A stretch of DNA of 64,000 nt from Devosia sp. ZB163 (GCF_028613635.1 NZ_JAQRMY010000005.1:1-64000), one strand, 5' to 3'; positions 8,422 through 17,844 are shown, numbered from the stretch's first letter. Numbers and translations are program-made. The notes: generated by a model from the sequence alone, not told the origin.

Positions 8422-10038
8422 TCAGGCGGCCGAGAGGGATTGCTCGTGACGTCCGCGCTTGAGATCCCGCCAGATCCCGAGGATCACCGCGATCAGCATG
8501 CCGACTGCGAAGCCGCCGACAGCGCCTGCGAACAACAGGACGAGGGTCTTGGGCGGCGACGAGCGGTCGCTCGGCGGCACGGCCGGCGAGATGACCCGGA
8601 CGTTGGTGGCGTCGATCTGCTCGCGCTCGGCGACCTGCTTGGCGCGGCTCAGGAAAGCTTCGTAGATCGTGGTCTTGCTGGCTGCGTCGCGCTCCAGTTC
8701 GCGCAGCGCCACCAGCGCCTCGTTGTCGGAGAAGACGCTGGCCTTCAGCGCATCCGCCTTCGCGGTCAGGGCCCGGAGCGCGGAGCTGGCCTCATCCAGC
8801 GTGACCCTGGCGGCAGTGACGACGCGGCTGATCTCGGCATCGAGTTCCGACTGCGCCACAGCCAGTTCCACATTGAGCCTGGTAACGGTGGGGTGGCGTG
8901 GGCCATAGACCATCGACTGGCTGTCGAGCTGCGCCCGCAGCTCCGAAATCCGGGCGCGAACTCCGGCGAGCGCCGCCGAGGCCTGTGTATCGGCTGTGGA
9001 GGCATTGCCGCCTGCCGCTACCAGTTCGTCATAGGCCGACTGCGCCGCGATCACCCGTGCCTGCGCTTCCACGACCTGGGCGTTGTACTGGGTCAGCGTC
9101 TGGTTGCTCACCAGCTCGCCCGCACTGGCCGACAGGTTGTTGGCCCGCTTGTAGGCCTCCACCTTTTCTTCCGCGGTCCGCACTGCGCCCTTCAGCTCGT
9201 CGAGCCGCTGGTTCAGGGAGTCCGCGGTGCGCGCAGCGCCCGACGACTCCGCAGTCGCCAGCTCGGCCTGGAAGGCGTCGACCATGGCGTTGGCTATCGC
9301 GACCGCCTTCTGAGGCGTCTGGGCGGAGACGCGCAGCGTCGCGACGAAGCTCTTCTCATCGGCCTCGGTGCTGACTTTCCGGGTCAGCGCCGCGAGCGCC
9401 GCGAGGCGCGGATTGGGCTCGGCCTTGTCGCCACCCAGCGGCAGCAGCGAGGAGAGCGAGAACCCGGGCGTCGGGTCGTAGAATTCCTTGTCAGCGGTCA
9501 GGTTCAGTTCGTCGACGACGCGCAGCAGCACGTTGCCCGAGGTGAGCACGCGCAGCTTGCTACCGGCATTGAGAAGCGCCGAGTCCGCCTGTCCGGGTTG
9601 CTGGAAAAGATCGTCGGACACGACCTGCAGGTTGACCGGGTCGATCATGATGTCGGTCGAGACGGTGAACCTGGGGGTGCCGAACACACCGAAGAGCCCG
9701 CCGGCGACGGCGCCGACCAGCGCGAGTCCCGTGGCCAGCTTCCTGCCACGACCCAGCCAGGTAAAAAGCCTGCCCAGATCGAGCTCCAGGAAGTCGCCGA
9801 TCTTGTTGAGCGTCACGGTTTCCACTGGAACAGGGGCCGGCTCACCGTAGTTCGGCGAGAGGGGCGGCGCGACGGCGGGCCGAGGCGCTTCGGCCCGGGC
9901 CCTGGTCGGCCCGGCCGAACGATTCAGCCTCGCCATGATGGCCTCGTGTTCGGTGTCGTCGTCGCCGCCCAGTCGCGCGAACGCACGCGCGCCGGACTGG
10001 AACGTGTCGGAGATTGGCCTGTCAGTGATCTCGGACAT
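8422..10038 (-). CDS. Kinase-less polysaccharide co-polymerase (Wzz/GumC-like)
   Basis: A 538-residue inner-membrane chain-length regulator. A cytoplasmic N-terminal tail is followed by a Wzz domain starting at DFLELDLGRLFTWLGRGRK and a first membrane segment. A long periplasmic region is rich in heptads (ELKGAVRTAEEKVEAYKRAN and after), typical of coiled coils. A second membrane segment (TLVLLFAGAVGGFAVGMLIA) carries the PPSDRSSPPK stretch before it. No Walker motifs follow, so it has no BY-kinase domain. That contrasts with the paralogue at 30214-32367. The only kinase in the window is that paralogue. Confidence 0.85.
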   Translation of the reverse strand: MSEITDRPISDTFQSGARAFARLGGDDDTEHEAIMARLNRSAGPTRARAEAPRPAVAPPLSPNYGEPAPVPVETVTLNKIGDFLELDLGRLFTWLGRGRKLATGLALVGAVAGGLFGVFGTPRFTVSTDIMIDPVNLQVVSDDLFQQPGQADSALLNAGSKLRVLTSGNVLLRVVDELNLTADKEFYDPTPGFSLSSLLPLGGDKAEPNPRLAALAALTRKVSTEADEKSFVATLRVSAQTPQKAVAIANAMVDAFQAELATAESSGAARTADSLNQRLDELKGAVRTAEEKVEAYKRANNLSASAGELVSNQTLTQYNAQVVEAQARVIAAQSAYDELVAAGGNASTADTQASAALAGVRARISELRAQLDSQSMVYGPRHPTVTRLNVELAVAQSELDAEISRVVTAARVTLDEASSALRALTAKADALKASVFSDNEALVALRELERDAASKTTIYEAFLSRAKQVAEREQIDATNVRVISPAVPPSDRSSPPKTLVLLFAGAVGGFAVGMLIAVILGIWRDLKRGRHEQSLSAA

Positions 10039-10240
10039 CGCGGCAGCGTCCCGGTTCAGGTGATCCTTCGTGGGAGCCTTATATACCGGCCTCTGCCCGC
10101 GGCCTGCCGAATGGGGTTTCTTGGTTAAGTCCTGTGCTAAATAGATGCAAGTTTATGCATTAGTATTAACACTTGGTTCAAGGTGTGCCGGGGCGTCTGC
10201 TTAGTTACAGCTGAATCAACAGGTTGAAGAGAGTCTGCTG
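10039..10240. promoter_or_regulatory. Divergent promoter region with AT-rich core
   Basis: Separates the chain-length protein (minus) from the sugar-nucleotide dehydrogenase (plus). Bases 10130-10180 are markedly AT-rich for this window. TTAA-CACTTGG-TTCAA at 10166-10181 is a poor CtrA-like match. gaagagag just before 10241 serves as the ribosome-binding site of the next gene. Confidence 0.5.
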
Positions 10241-11563
10241 ATGACAGCCTGGCTGGCTTCAGCACCTGCGCTGCCTAACGATTCTACGGTGCGTCCCATG
10301 AAAATCGCTGTCTTCGGGCTTGGTTATGTCGGCAGTACCACGGCTGGCTGCCTGGCAAGTCAAGGTCACCACATCGTCGGTATCGACGTCAGCGAGAGCA
10401 AGGTGCTGGACTTCCAGGCCGGTATCCCGCCGGTGCTCGAGCCAGGCCTCGACGAACTGCTGGCCGCGGCACGGGACAAGGGCCTGCTGCAGGGCTCGAC
10501 CGTGGTCGATGGTCTGCTGGATGACGCCGATGTCGCGCTGGTCTGCGTCGGCACGCCGAGCGCCATCGACGGCTCGCACAACCTCAGCCACATCGCGGAA
10601 GTGACGCGCCAGATCGCCGTCGGGGTGCGGCGCAACCGGTCGAACCGGCTGACGGTCGCCTATCGCTCGACCATTCGGCCCGGCACCATCGACGGGCTGA
10701 TCGCCCCGATCTTCCGCTCGATCCTGGGCGAGAATTTCGGCGACCTCATCGAGCTCGTCTACAATCCGGAGTTCCTGCGGGAATCGTCGGCCATCGCGGA
10801 TTTCTTCAATCCGCCCAAGATCGTCATCGGCACGGTCGATGGCCTGCCGTCCCCGGCCATGGACCGGATGCACGAAGGCATCCAGGCTCAGACCTTCCAT
10901 GTTGGTTACCGCGAGTCCGAGCTCACCAAGTTCGTCGACAACTCGTGGCATGCGGTCAAGATCGCCTTCGCCAACGAGATCGGCCGCATCTGCCAGCAGC
11001 TCGATATCAGCGCCGCCAAGGTGCACGAGATCTTCGTGTCGGACACCAAGCTGAACATCTCGGCCTACTATACCCGGCCCGGCGGGGCGTTCGGCGGCTC
11101 CTGCCTGCCCAAGGATGTCCGGGCGCTGCAGCACATCTCGAGCGATGTCGGCGCGAACACCCATCTGCTCGATGCGGTGCTGCGCACCAACGAAGCGCAC
11201 AAGCACTACCAGTTCGACAACATCGTCCGGAACCTGGCGCCGGGCGCCAAGGTGCTGCTGCTCGGGCTGGCCTTCAAAGCCAACACCGACGATCTGCGCG
11301 AAAGCCCCAATGTCGACATGGCGCGGCGGCTGATCACCGCCGGCTTCGATGTGTCGATCTATGACTCGGGGCTCGATGCGACGAAGCTGATCGGCCAAAA
11401 CCTTGGCTACGCTTACTCGCAGCTGCCCAAGATCGGTGAGTTGCTGATCGACAAGGACGAGGCGGAAGCCGGCGAGTTCGACCTCGTGGTCGCTGCCAAT
11501 GGCCTGCAGCGCGGCCTGACCCTGCGCTCTAGCAATGTCGTCGATGTGAGCACCATCCCATGA
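10241..11563 (+). CDS. GDP-mannose 6-dehydrogenase (AlgD-like)
   Basis: Oxidises GDP-mannose to GDP-mannuronate with NAD, supplying a uronic acid precursor for EPS. 440 residues. The N-terminal Rossmann motif is VFGLGYVGSTTAGCLA, and the active-site segment GGAFGGSCLPKDVRAL contains the catalytic cysteine. NPEFLRESSAI and LLGLAFKANTDDLRESPNV are closer to AlgD than to UDP-glucose dehydrogenases. Other nucleotide-sugar dehydrogenases cannot be excluded. ATG 10241 has an upstream gaagagag. An internal ATG at 10298 would start directly at the Rossmann strand. It overlaps the next gene by ATGA. Confidence 0.85.
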   Translation: MTAWLASAPALPNDSTVRPMKIAVFGLGYVGSTTAGCLASQGHHIVGIDVSESKVLDFQAGIPPVLEPGLDELLAAARDKGLLQGSTVVDGLLDDADVALVCVGTPSAIDGSHNLSHIAEVTRQIAVGVRRNRSNRLTVAYRSTIRPGTIDGLIAPIFRSILGENFGDLIELVYNPEFLRESSAIADFFNPPKIVIGTVDGLPSPAMDRMHEGIQAQTFHVGYRESELTKFVDNSWHAVKIAFANEIGRICQQLDISAAKVHEIFVSDTKLNISAYYTRPGGAFGGSCLPKDVRALQHISSDVGANTHLLDAVLRTNEAHKHYQFDNIVRNLAPGAKVLLLGLAFKANTDDLRESPNVDMARRLITAGFDVSIYDSGLDATKLIGQNLGYAYSQLPKIGELLIDKDEAEAGEFDLVVAANGLQRGLTLRSSNVVDVSTIP

Positions 11564-12831
11564 GCCTGATTGCCGAGGGGCCGTTCGCCCCGGTCCTGGA
11601 CGTTGCGCGGCCCGGAAGCAATGCGCTGGGCGATGCGCCGCTCGCCGGCAAGAAGGTGCTGATCATCGTCGAGAACCTGCCGGTGCCGTTCGATCGTCGC
11701 GTCTGGCTGGAGGCGACGACGCTCAGCAAGGCCGGTGCGCTGGTCAGCGTCATCTGCCCGATCGCAAAGGGCTACACCAAGCGCTACGAGCTGATCGACG
11801 GCATCCACGTCTACCGTCACCCGCTGCCGGCCGAAGGCAACGGGCCCATTGGCTATCTCAAGGAATACGGCGCCGCCCTGTTCTGGGAGACGCTGCTGGC
11901 GTTCAAGGTGCTGCGCAAGCATGGGTTCGACGCTATCCACGCCTGCAATCCGCCCGACCTGATCTTCCTCGTCGCCATGCTGTTCAAGCCGTTCGGCAAG
12001 CGCTTCGTGTTCGACCACCACGACATCAACCCGGAGCTCTACGAGGCCAAGTTCGGCCGGCGCGACCTGTTCTGGCGGCTGATGCTGCTGCTCGAACGGC
12101 TGACCTTCGCGCTGGCCGACGTCTCGATCGCCACCAATCACAGCTATCGCGACATCGCCATCGAACGCGGCAGGAAGCAGCCCGGCGACGTGTTCGTGGT
12201 GCGCAGCGGCCCCGATCTGAACAAGATCAAGCCGGTTGCTCCCAATCCGCGGTGGAAGCGTGGGCGGGAGCACCTGGTCGGCTATGTCGGGGTGATGGGC
12301 GCGCAGGAAGGCGTCGACCTCCTGCTCGAGGCCGTGCAGGACATCGTCGTCCGGCAGGGCCGCACCGACATCCAGTTCTGCATTGCGGGCAGCGGGCCGG
12401 AGCTCGAACAGCTCCGCGCGCAGGTTCGGGAACTGGACCTGCAGGACTTCGTCGACATGCCCGGTCGCATCAGCGACGCGGACCTGTTCGAAATGCTGTC
12501 GACGGCCGACGTCTGCGTCAATCCGGACCGCGTCAACGCCATGAACGACAAGTCCACGATGAACAAGATCCTCGAGTACATGGCGTTCGGCAAGCCGATC
12601 GTGCAGTTCGAGGTCACCGAGGGACGCTATTCTGCCGGCGAGGCATCGCTCTACGCCGCGCCCAACGATCCGGCCGACATGGCGGCCAAGATCACCGAAC
12701 TGCTCGCCGATCCGGCGCGGCGCGCCCGCATGGGCGAACTGGGCCGGGAGCGGGTCGAGGATCGGTTCAGCTGGAACCACCAGGTGCGTCCGCTGGTCGC
12801 CGCCTATCACCGGGCGCTGTCCGGGAAATAA
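11560..12831 (+). CDS. Glycosyltransferase family 4 (GT-B)
   Basis: A 423-residue GT4-type glycosyltransferase, translationally coupled to the dehydrogenase by a 4-base ATGA overlap. Characteristic blocks are ENLPVPFDRRVWLEATTLSK near the N-terminus, FVFDHHDINPELYEAKFGR, the second-domain start LVGYVGVMGAQEGVDLLLEA, and FCIAGSGPELEQL. A donor region near NPDRVNAMNDKSTMNKILEY with GKPIVQFEVTEGRYSAGEA follows. The coupling suggests it uses or follows the uronic acid donor made by the upstream enzyme; that is inference. Confidence 0.85.
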   Translation: MSLIAEGPFAPVLDVARPGSNALGDAPLAGKKVLIIVENLPVPFDRRVWLEATTLSKAGALVSVICPIAKGYTKRYELIDGIHVYRHPLPAEGNGPIGYLKEYGAALFWETLLAFKVLRKHGFDAIHACNPPDLIFLVAMLFKPFGKRFVFDHHDINPELYEAKFGRRDLFWRLMLLLERLTFALADVSIATNHSYRDIAIERGRKQPGDVFVVRSGPDLNKIKPVAPNPRWKRGREHLVGYVGVMGAQEGVDLLLEAVQDIVVRQGRTDIQFCIAGSGPELEQLRAQVRELDLQDFVDMPGRISDADLFEMLSTADVCVNPDRVNAMNDKSTMNKILEYMAFGKPIVQFEVTEGRYSAGEASLYAAPNDPADMAAKITELLADPARRARMGELGRERVEDRFSWNHQVRPLVAAYHRALSGK

Positions 12832-12833
12832 CC

Positions 12834-14753
12834 ATGTCGCTCGGCTGGTACGTCAATCGGCTGCGCGCCATGAGCGCGGGCGAACTCGCCCATCGCGTCG
12901 GCGAGAAGGTCAGGAAGAACTGGGCCCGCGGCCGGCTAGAGGGCTGGGCGCGCTATCCTGGGGCGGATATTCGGCCGCTGCCGGGTTTGCGCGAGCGAGC
13001 GCTCAAGGCGTCGGCCGACATCCGGGACGAGGTCGGGCAGGCAGCGGAACTGGTGCTGTCCGGCCGGTTGGCGGCCCTGGGTGTGGCGTGGCCGCAGCGG
13101 GCAGCCATCGAACTCTTTCCCGCTGAGCTCTGGCGGCTCGATCCGGTCACCAACGGGCTTTGGCCGGGTGCCGACCAGTACTGCTTCGATATCGCCTATC
13201 GTCATGAGCGCCAGCTCGGCGACATCAAGTACGTGTGGGAACTGAACCGGCTGCAGTTCCTGCAACCCCTCGCGGCCCATGCACTGCTCACGTCCGACGC
13301 AGCCAGTCTCGCCGCTATCGAGACGGCTGTCGCCAGCTGGCATGCCGCCAATCCGCCGTTTCGCGGTCTCGGCTGGAACTCCGGCATCGAGCTGGCGCTA
13401 CGGGCGATCTCGCTGCTGATCGTGGTATCGCTAGTCGGTGATCGGTTGTCCTCTGACTGCCGCAGTCAGATCGGCTCGATCCTGCATGCGACTGCGGTCT
13501 GGCTCACCCGCTATCCATCACGCTTCTCGTCGGCCAACAACCACCTGATCGCCGAGCTGGCCGGTGAGTTCCTCATCGGCCTTGCCATGCCGGACCTGCT
13601 GTTCGCCGCCGGCATGGCGGCGAGAGCCCGCAGCGGGCTCACGGAAGAAGCGGGACGCCAGATCCTCGCCGACGGTGTCCCCGCCGAGCAGTCGCCGACC
13701 TATGGCGCATTCTCCGCCGAGTTCCTGCTGCTCTGCTCGGTCGTGGCGCGCGATGCCGGCCAACCGTTCCCGGACTCAACGAGCGAACGCCTGGATGCCT
13801 TCGCCGAGTTCATCGCCTGGATGTCGCTTGCCGATGGAACCGTGCCCGCGGTTGGTGACGACGACGAGGGGCGCGTCGTGACACTGGGGTCGTTCGAGGC
13901 CGCCTATCCCGGCTCGGTCGCCAACGCCATCGGCGCCCACACCGGACGGGGGGCATGCGGCCTTGCCGGGGATGATTTCCGCAGCCTTCTCCTCGGAAGT
14001 GCCATCCAACAATCGCCGGCACGGCTGGGACAGCGCGTGTTCGCCGCGGGCGGCTATTCCGTCGTCAACGAGGAGATCGGCGGTCGTGCCGTCAACCTGC
14101 TCTTCGATCACGCGCCGCTTGGCTATCTTTCCATCGCCGCTCACGGCCATGCCGATGCGCTCGCCATTACGCTTGCCGTCGACGGCAAGCCCGTGCTGGT
14201 CGATCCCGGCACCTACCTGTATCATTCGGGTGGAGTGTGGCGAGACTGGTTCCGTGGCACCGCCGCGCACAACACGCTGTCGGTTTCCGGCGCCGACCAG
14301 AGCATCATCTCCGGCGCCTTCAACTGGTCGCACAAGGCTTCGAGCCGCCTCGAACAGCATGAGCCAGGCGAGCGCTGGCGCCTCGTCGGCAGCCACGACG
14401 GCTACCGCAAGCGCTTCGGTGTCATCCACCAGCGCAGCCTCGTTCGCACCGATGACGGCTTCACTATCACTGACCGGCTGCTCGGTTCAGACCGGGGTCT
14501 GCCAGCCCAGCTGACCTTCCAGCTGGCTCCGGATCTTCGCGCCCATGTCGAAGGGCAGACCGCGCTGGTCCAATGCGACGGCGCTGCCATTGTCTCACTG
14601 GCATTCGATGAGGGTGAACTGAGCGTCCAGCGTGGCGGCGAGCTCGGGGGCGGGTGGGTATCGCCGCAGTTCGGTCTCAAGGTCGAGGCGGATCGTATCA
14701 CCTGGAACGGCGCGGTAGGCGAGGTCGGCCGGCAGGTCGCCATTCGGCTCTAG
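12834..14753 (+). CDS. Heparinase II/III-like polysaccharide lyase
   Basis: A 639-residue protein of the heparinase II/III (alginate-lyase-like) family. An N-terminal alpha-helical toroid contains GLGWNSGIELALRAISLLIV and SSANNHLIAELAGEFLIGL with the conserved asparagine-histidine. A C-terminal beta-sandwich has ADALAITLAVDGKPVLVDPG and YHSGGVWRDWFRGTAAHNT. The family cleaves uronic-acid-containing glycans by beta-elimination, matching the uronate precursor gene two genes upstream. No N-terminal signal peptide is visible (MSLGWYVNRLRAMSAGEL), so location is unclear. It starts 2 bases after the GT4 stop, in one operon. Confidence 0.85.
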   Translation: MSLGWYVNRLRAMSAGELAHRVGEKVRKNWARGRLEGWARYPGADIRPLPGLRERALKASADIRDEVGQAAELVLSGRLAALGVAWPQRAAIELFPAELWRLDPVTNGLWPGADQYCFDIAYRHERQLGDIKYVWELNRLQFLQPLAAHALLTSDAASLAAIETAVASWHAANPPFRGLGWNSGIELALRAISLLIVVSLVGDRLSSDCRSQIGSILHATAVWLTRYPSRFSSANNHLIAELAGEFLIGLAMPDLLFAAGMAARARSGLTEEAGRQILADGVPAEQSPTYGAFSAEFLLLCSVVARDAGQPFPDSTSERLDAFAEFIAWMSLADGTVPAVGDDDEGRVVTLGSFEAAYPGSVANAIGAHTGRGACGLAGDDFRSLLLGSAIQQSPARLGQRVFAAGGYSVVNEEIGGRAVNLLFDHAPLGYLSIAAHGHADALAITLAVDGKPVLVDPGTYLYHSGGVWRDWFRGTAAHNTLSVSGADQSIISGAFNWSHKASSRLEQHEPGERWRLVGSHDGYRKRFGVIHQRSLVRTDDGFTITDRLLGSDRGLPAQLTFQLAPDLRAHVEGQTALVQCDGAAIVSLAFDEGELSVQRGGELGGGWVSPQFGLKVEADRITWNGAVGEVGRQVAIRL

Positions 14754-14779
14754 CGGGGCTCCACGTCGGCTCGGGCCAG

Positions 14780-15802
14780 CTAGAAGGCGACGTACTCGCC
14801 GAGGAGGAAATACTTCTCACCGTTCATGCCGCTCTTGAAGCTCGAAAAGCCCTTGTCGCTGTTGATGCCGCCGACGTCGTACTGAAGGCACCCCCGGCGC
14901 TGCATTTCCTGGATCGCGCCCCAGGTGATGGCGTTGCCGGCCTTCACCTTGCGGCCCTCGTCGCCGAACCAGGCGACGATGGAGTCGGCGATGCTGCCGA
15001 ACTTCAGCATGACGAGCCCCGCCACTGGCCGGCCTTCATGCATCGCCTGCAACAGGACATAGTTTGAGCCCGAGCTGCGCCGCAGGCTGCGCAGGAATGC
15101 GGCGTCATGCCCGTGGAAGCCCTTCACCGCCATGTTCTGCAGGTGCCGCTCGATCATCCACTCGTGGTCGGCCTCGGTGTCAACGACCCGGACGCTCACG
15201 CCGGCCTTGTCGGCGGCGCGGATCGCCTTGCGCCAGTTGTGCTCGAAGCTCTGGAACACGGCCTCGATGGGTTGCGTGAGATCGAGGCGCGCGGACCCCC
15301 AGCCGTTTCCCTTGCGTGGCCTGAACCCCGCGTCGGCCATGATCACGCGGTTCTCGGGCTTATCTTCCAGGGCCGGCGCCAGCAGCAAGATGCCGAACGG
15401 CAGCCTGCCCCAGCGATTGCGCACGGCACGATACACGGCCGTTACCAGGTGCGCCGGCGGATCGGGCATAAGGAACATCGGGCCGCGGTTTATGCGGGTC
15501 ACGACACGCAGCCCTAAGACCCGCTTCTCGAGCGCCTGGACGATGGCAACCGGCCGACCCTGCGATGACAGGAGCTGTCGGCTGACGCGCCAACCCTTGC
15601 TGGCCTTCGCCTCGCCGTAGCCAAAGACCTGGACGCTGTGAGCGCGGTCCGCCTGCTCGAGCAGCCGTTCCCAGCGCGCAGCGTCATCAACCCTGTCGAA
15701 GGTCAGCAAACTGGTGTTGGCGGCCCCTGTGGAACCAACCCGGGAGGGGATGGCCTGAGCAAGATTCGGGATCGGATTGGGGAGTGTGTCGGACATGGGC
15801 AT
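14780..15802 (-). CDS. FemAB/GNAT-like acyltransferase of an EPS locus (paralogue 2)
   Basis: A 340-residue paralogue of the protein at 3323-4327. Shared features include TRINRGPMFLMPDPP, SARLDLTQPIE, NWRKAIRAADKAGVSV and AGLVMLKFGSIADSIVAWFG followed by DEGRKVKAGNAITWGAIQ. Family knowledge points to transfer of an aminoacyl or acyl group during envelope polymer assembly. It converges with the lyase gene. The upstream gap 15803-15974 is shared with the divergent polymerase gene. Confidence 0.72.
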   Translation of the reverse strand: MPMSDTLPNPIPNLAQAIPSRVGSTGAANTSLLTFDRVDDAARWERLLEQADRAHSVQVFGYGEAKASKGWRVSRQLLSSQGRPVAIVQALEKRVLGLRVVTRINRGPMFLMPDPPAHLVTAVYRAVRNRWGRLPFGILLLAPALEDKPENRVIMADAGFRPRKGNGWGSARLDLTQPIEAVFQSFEHNWRKAIRAADKAGVSVRVVDTEADHEWMIERHLQNMAVKGFHGHDAAFLRSLRRSSGSNYVLLQAMHEGRPVAGLVMLKFGSIADSIVAWFGDEGRKVKAGNAITWGAIQEMQRRGCLQYDVGGINSDKGFSSFKSGMNGEKYFLLGEYVAF

Positions 15803-15871
15803 TAACCACTGTGCAGTGCAAAAACCCTAGTCCCGCCAAGCGGATTCGGCCAACCACAACTGCCTGAATGA

Positions 15872-15936
15872 TTAACGGGTTGGCCGGTTAAGGATACCTC
15901 GACGTCGTTGGCGTCGCCCCCATTCCGGCATGCTAA
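15872..15936 (+). promoter_or_regulatory. Putative operator and promoter of the EPS polymerase gene
   Basis: TTAACGGGTTGGCCGGTTAA (15872-15891) is an imperfect 20-base palindrome in the divergent gap. Its right end merges with TTAAGGATA (15888-15896). TGCTAAG begins at 15931, exactly 43 bases after the start of TTAAGGATA, as at 7138/7181. A regulator binding the palindrome is inferred, none is identified. Confidence 0.4.
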
Positions 15937-15974
15937 GCCGCACATGAAAGCAGACGCGCGATTGAGGGCGAGCC

Positions 15975-17258
15975 TTGAGCTATTCGGCCACCGGACCTGG
16001 CGCCGTCGGCGATACCACCCGGCAGGCAAATGCGGTCTCGTTCGCGTTCTTCCTCGTCATCCTCACTGCACTCGTGATCCGCATCTGCGTGACGCCGGCC
16101 ATCCTCGACGAGGTCTATGACTACGTCCGCGAAGGCGGCGCCTTCTACGAAAAGATCCATGTCGGCACGTACCTGCTGCTGCTGTTGCTGCCGGTAGCGC
16201 TGTTCAGCCGCCCGGTCTTCCTGCGGGGGGACGAGATTGTGAAGTTTCGCGATCTCGTGCGGTTCTGTGGCCTGTTGACCCTGCTGGTCGTCTTTCTCAT
16301 TGCCACCGGCCGGGCGGGCTCAATCGGCAATCTCGTCGATACTTACCTCGTCGCCGGGGCGGTGGGTCTCATCCTCCTGGCGCAAAATCCGTCCTACCGG
16401 CGCCTTCTCGGCGATGCGATGATCGTCATCGGCCTGCTGAGTGCCGCGATGGCGCTGTTCGAGGTGGCGACGCGCATTCGCATCTTTGCCTATTCGGAAG
16501 GCGAGGCTGCATTTCGTCCGATCGGCCTCGCGGGCCATCCGCTAAATCTCGGCCTGATCTGTGCGACCACGATAGGCTTCGTCCCGATGACCAACTGGAG
16601 GCCCTGGGTCAAGATCGCTGCAATGATGCTGCTGTTCGTCGCCACCGCGGCGGCGGGCGCTCGTCTCGCGCTGATGGTTGCCACCCTCGAGGTGCTGGTG
16701 CTGGTCCTGCTGGTCCCGTGGACCTCGCTCAGCCGTCCTGCGGAGCGCAAGGCGAAGCTGGCGGTGCTGACCCTCATGCTGGTCGGGGGCGTTGCGCTGT
16801 TCGCAGTGCTTGCCTCAGGCGGACTTCTGTCGCGCTTCGCCAATGGCGTCGTCGATGACAACTTCCTTGCGAGGACGGACGTGTACAAGGTGTTCGACTA
16901 CGTGACGTGGCAGGACGTGATGTTCGGCACCGAAGCCGCCGAGATCATCCGGATCGTCAACGACAAGCTGAACCTGCCCTTCATAGAGTCCGCACCGATC
17001 GACCTGACCTTTCAGTTGGGCCTGATCCTCGCCGTCCCCTTCGCAGTGCTGGTGTTCTGGCTGATCTGGCGGCTGCTCCGCCACCAGCCGCGCGCCGCCT
17101 GGATCGGAACCACCGTCTTCCTGCTCGTCGCGCTCTCCAACAATACGATGAGCCAGAAGACGACCTTGGTCACCATCCTGGTCGTGCTGCTCGTCGCCTA
17201 TGCCGGAGCCGTGCCGAGCGGCGCGCTCCGGGAGGCAGGAGCCGCCCGACGGCGCTGA
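15975..17258 (+). CDS. Wzy/O-antigen-ligase-like EPS polymerase
   Basis: A 427-residue polytopic inner-membrane protein with about 10-12 hydrophobic segments, starting with VSFAFFLVILTALVIRICV. A larger loop (FANGVVDDNFLARTDVYKVF) precedes the last membrane helices. This layout and the setting between flippase, chain-length and initiating-transferase genes fit an EPS repeat-unit polymerase. The start is probably TTG at 15975, preceded by gagggcgag. It ends close to the convergent response regulator gene. Confidence 0.72.
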   Translation: MSYSATGPGAVGDTTRQANAVSFAFFLVILTALVIRICVTPAILDEVYDYVREGGAFYEKIHVGTYLLLLLLPVALFSRPVFLRGDEIVKFRDLVRFCGLLTLLVVFLIATGRAGSIGNLVDTYLVAGAVGLILLAQNPSYRRLLGDAMIVIGLLSAAMALFEVATRIRIFAYSEGEAAFRPIGLAGHPLNLGLICATTIGFVPMTNWRPWVKIAAMMLLFVATAAAGARLALMVATLEVLVLVLLVPWTSLSRPAERKAKLAVLTLMLVGGVALFAVLASGGLLSRFANGVVDDNFLARTDVYKVFDYVTWQDVMFGTEAAEIIRIVNDKLNLPFIESAPIDLTFQLGLILAVPFAVLVFWLIWRLLRHQPRAAWIGTTVFLLVALSNNTMSQKTTLVTILVVLLVAYAGAVPSGALREAGAARRR

Positions 17259-17293
17259 TCGCCGCAGTGAGGGGTATCGGGGGGGAAGCTGAT

Positions 17294-17803
17294 CTAGCGC
17301 TGGGTTCGGCCTTCGCCGAAGAGCGGGATGACGTTTCCCACTCGTCCAGCCGGCACCGGCCCGAGCTCACGGCTGCGAACCCTGGTCACGGACTGCTGCT
17401 GGACCGCAGCGACGCGTTCGACCTCGACGAGCCCGTCGATGCACTCGAGCAGCTGTTGCGGCGTCACCGGCTTTTCAAGCACCGCATCGATCCCCGCTAC
17501 TAGAAGCGGTTTGTGGAAAGCGGCGGCGGTGCGGGTCAGGGCAACGATCTCGAACGCACGGGTGGCGAGCTTGTGGTTGCCTCGCAGGCCTCGGGCGAGG
17601 TCGATCGCCGGGGCCTCGGGCACGTCGCTGTCGAGCACCACCACGTCGACCGGCGCGATGCGGAGGAAGGTCGTCAGTGTCTCTGCTCCCGCAAAGCTCA
17701 CGACGCGATAGCCGCCGTCCTGCTCCAGCGAACGGCCGAGAATGGCCGAAAACGCCGGGTTCCTCGTCATGATCGCTACCGTTCTGCCAAGGGAGGTCGT
17801 CAC
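17294..17803 (-). CDS. Single-domain response regulator (receiver only)
   Basis: A 169-residue receiver-domain protein without an output domain. VDVVVLDSDVP contains the predicted phospho-acceptor aspartate, FEIVALTRTAA matches the conserved Thr strand, and VLEKPVTPQQLL contains the conserved lysine. A tail of about 45 residues after the fold has no recognised motif. Start is a GTG at 17803; an ATG at 17770 is an alternative. It lies between the polymerase and the initiating transferase, so it may tune EPS output by protein contact. No cognate histidine kinase is nearby. Confidence 0.78.
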   Translation of the reverse strand: MTTSLGRTVAIMTRNPAFSAILGRSLEQDGGYRVVSFAGAETLTTFLRIAPVDVVVLDSDVPEAPAIDLARGLRGNHKLATRAFEIVALTRTAAAFHKPLLVAGIDAVLEKPVTPQQLLECIDGLVEVERVAAVQQQSVTRVRSRELGPVPAGRVGNVIPLFGEGRTQR

Positions 17804-17828
17804 TTATCGGGTCTCGTCGCGCCGTGGG

Positions 17829-17844
17829 TTAATGGTTCCCTAAC
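17829..17844 (+). promoter_or_regulatory. CtrA-like site upstream of the response regulator
   Basis: TTAA-TGGTTCC-CTAAC has one mismatch to TTAA-N7-TTAAC. It is 26 bases upstream of the minus-strand GTG start at 17803. Match only; binding not shown. Confidence 0.3.

Noticed and set aside
8440-10128. A 562-codon plus-strand frame opposite the chain-length protein
   Set aside because: Antisense shadow; the minus-strand gene has a well-defined Wzz/coiled-coil architecture.
10241-14753. A standard alginate biosynthesis cluster
   Set aside because: Only an AlgD-like enzyme and a uronate-type lyase are present; the polymerase, acetylation and outer-membrane genes of alginate are absent.
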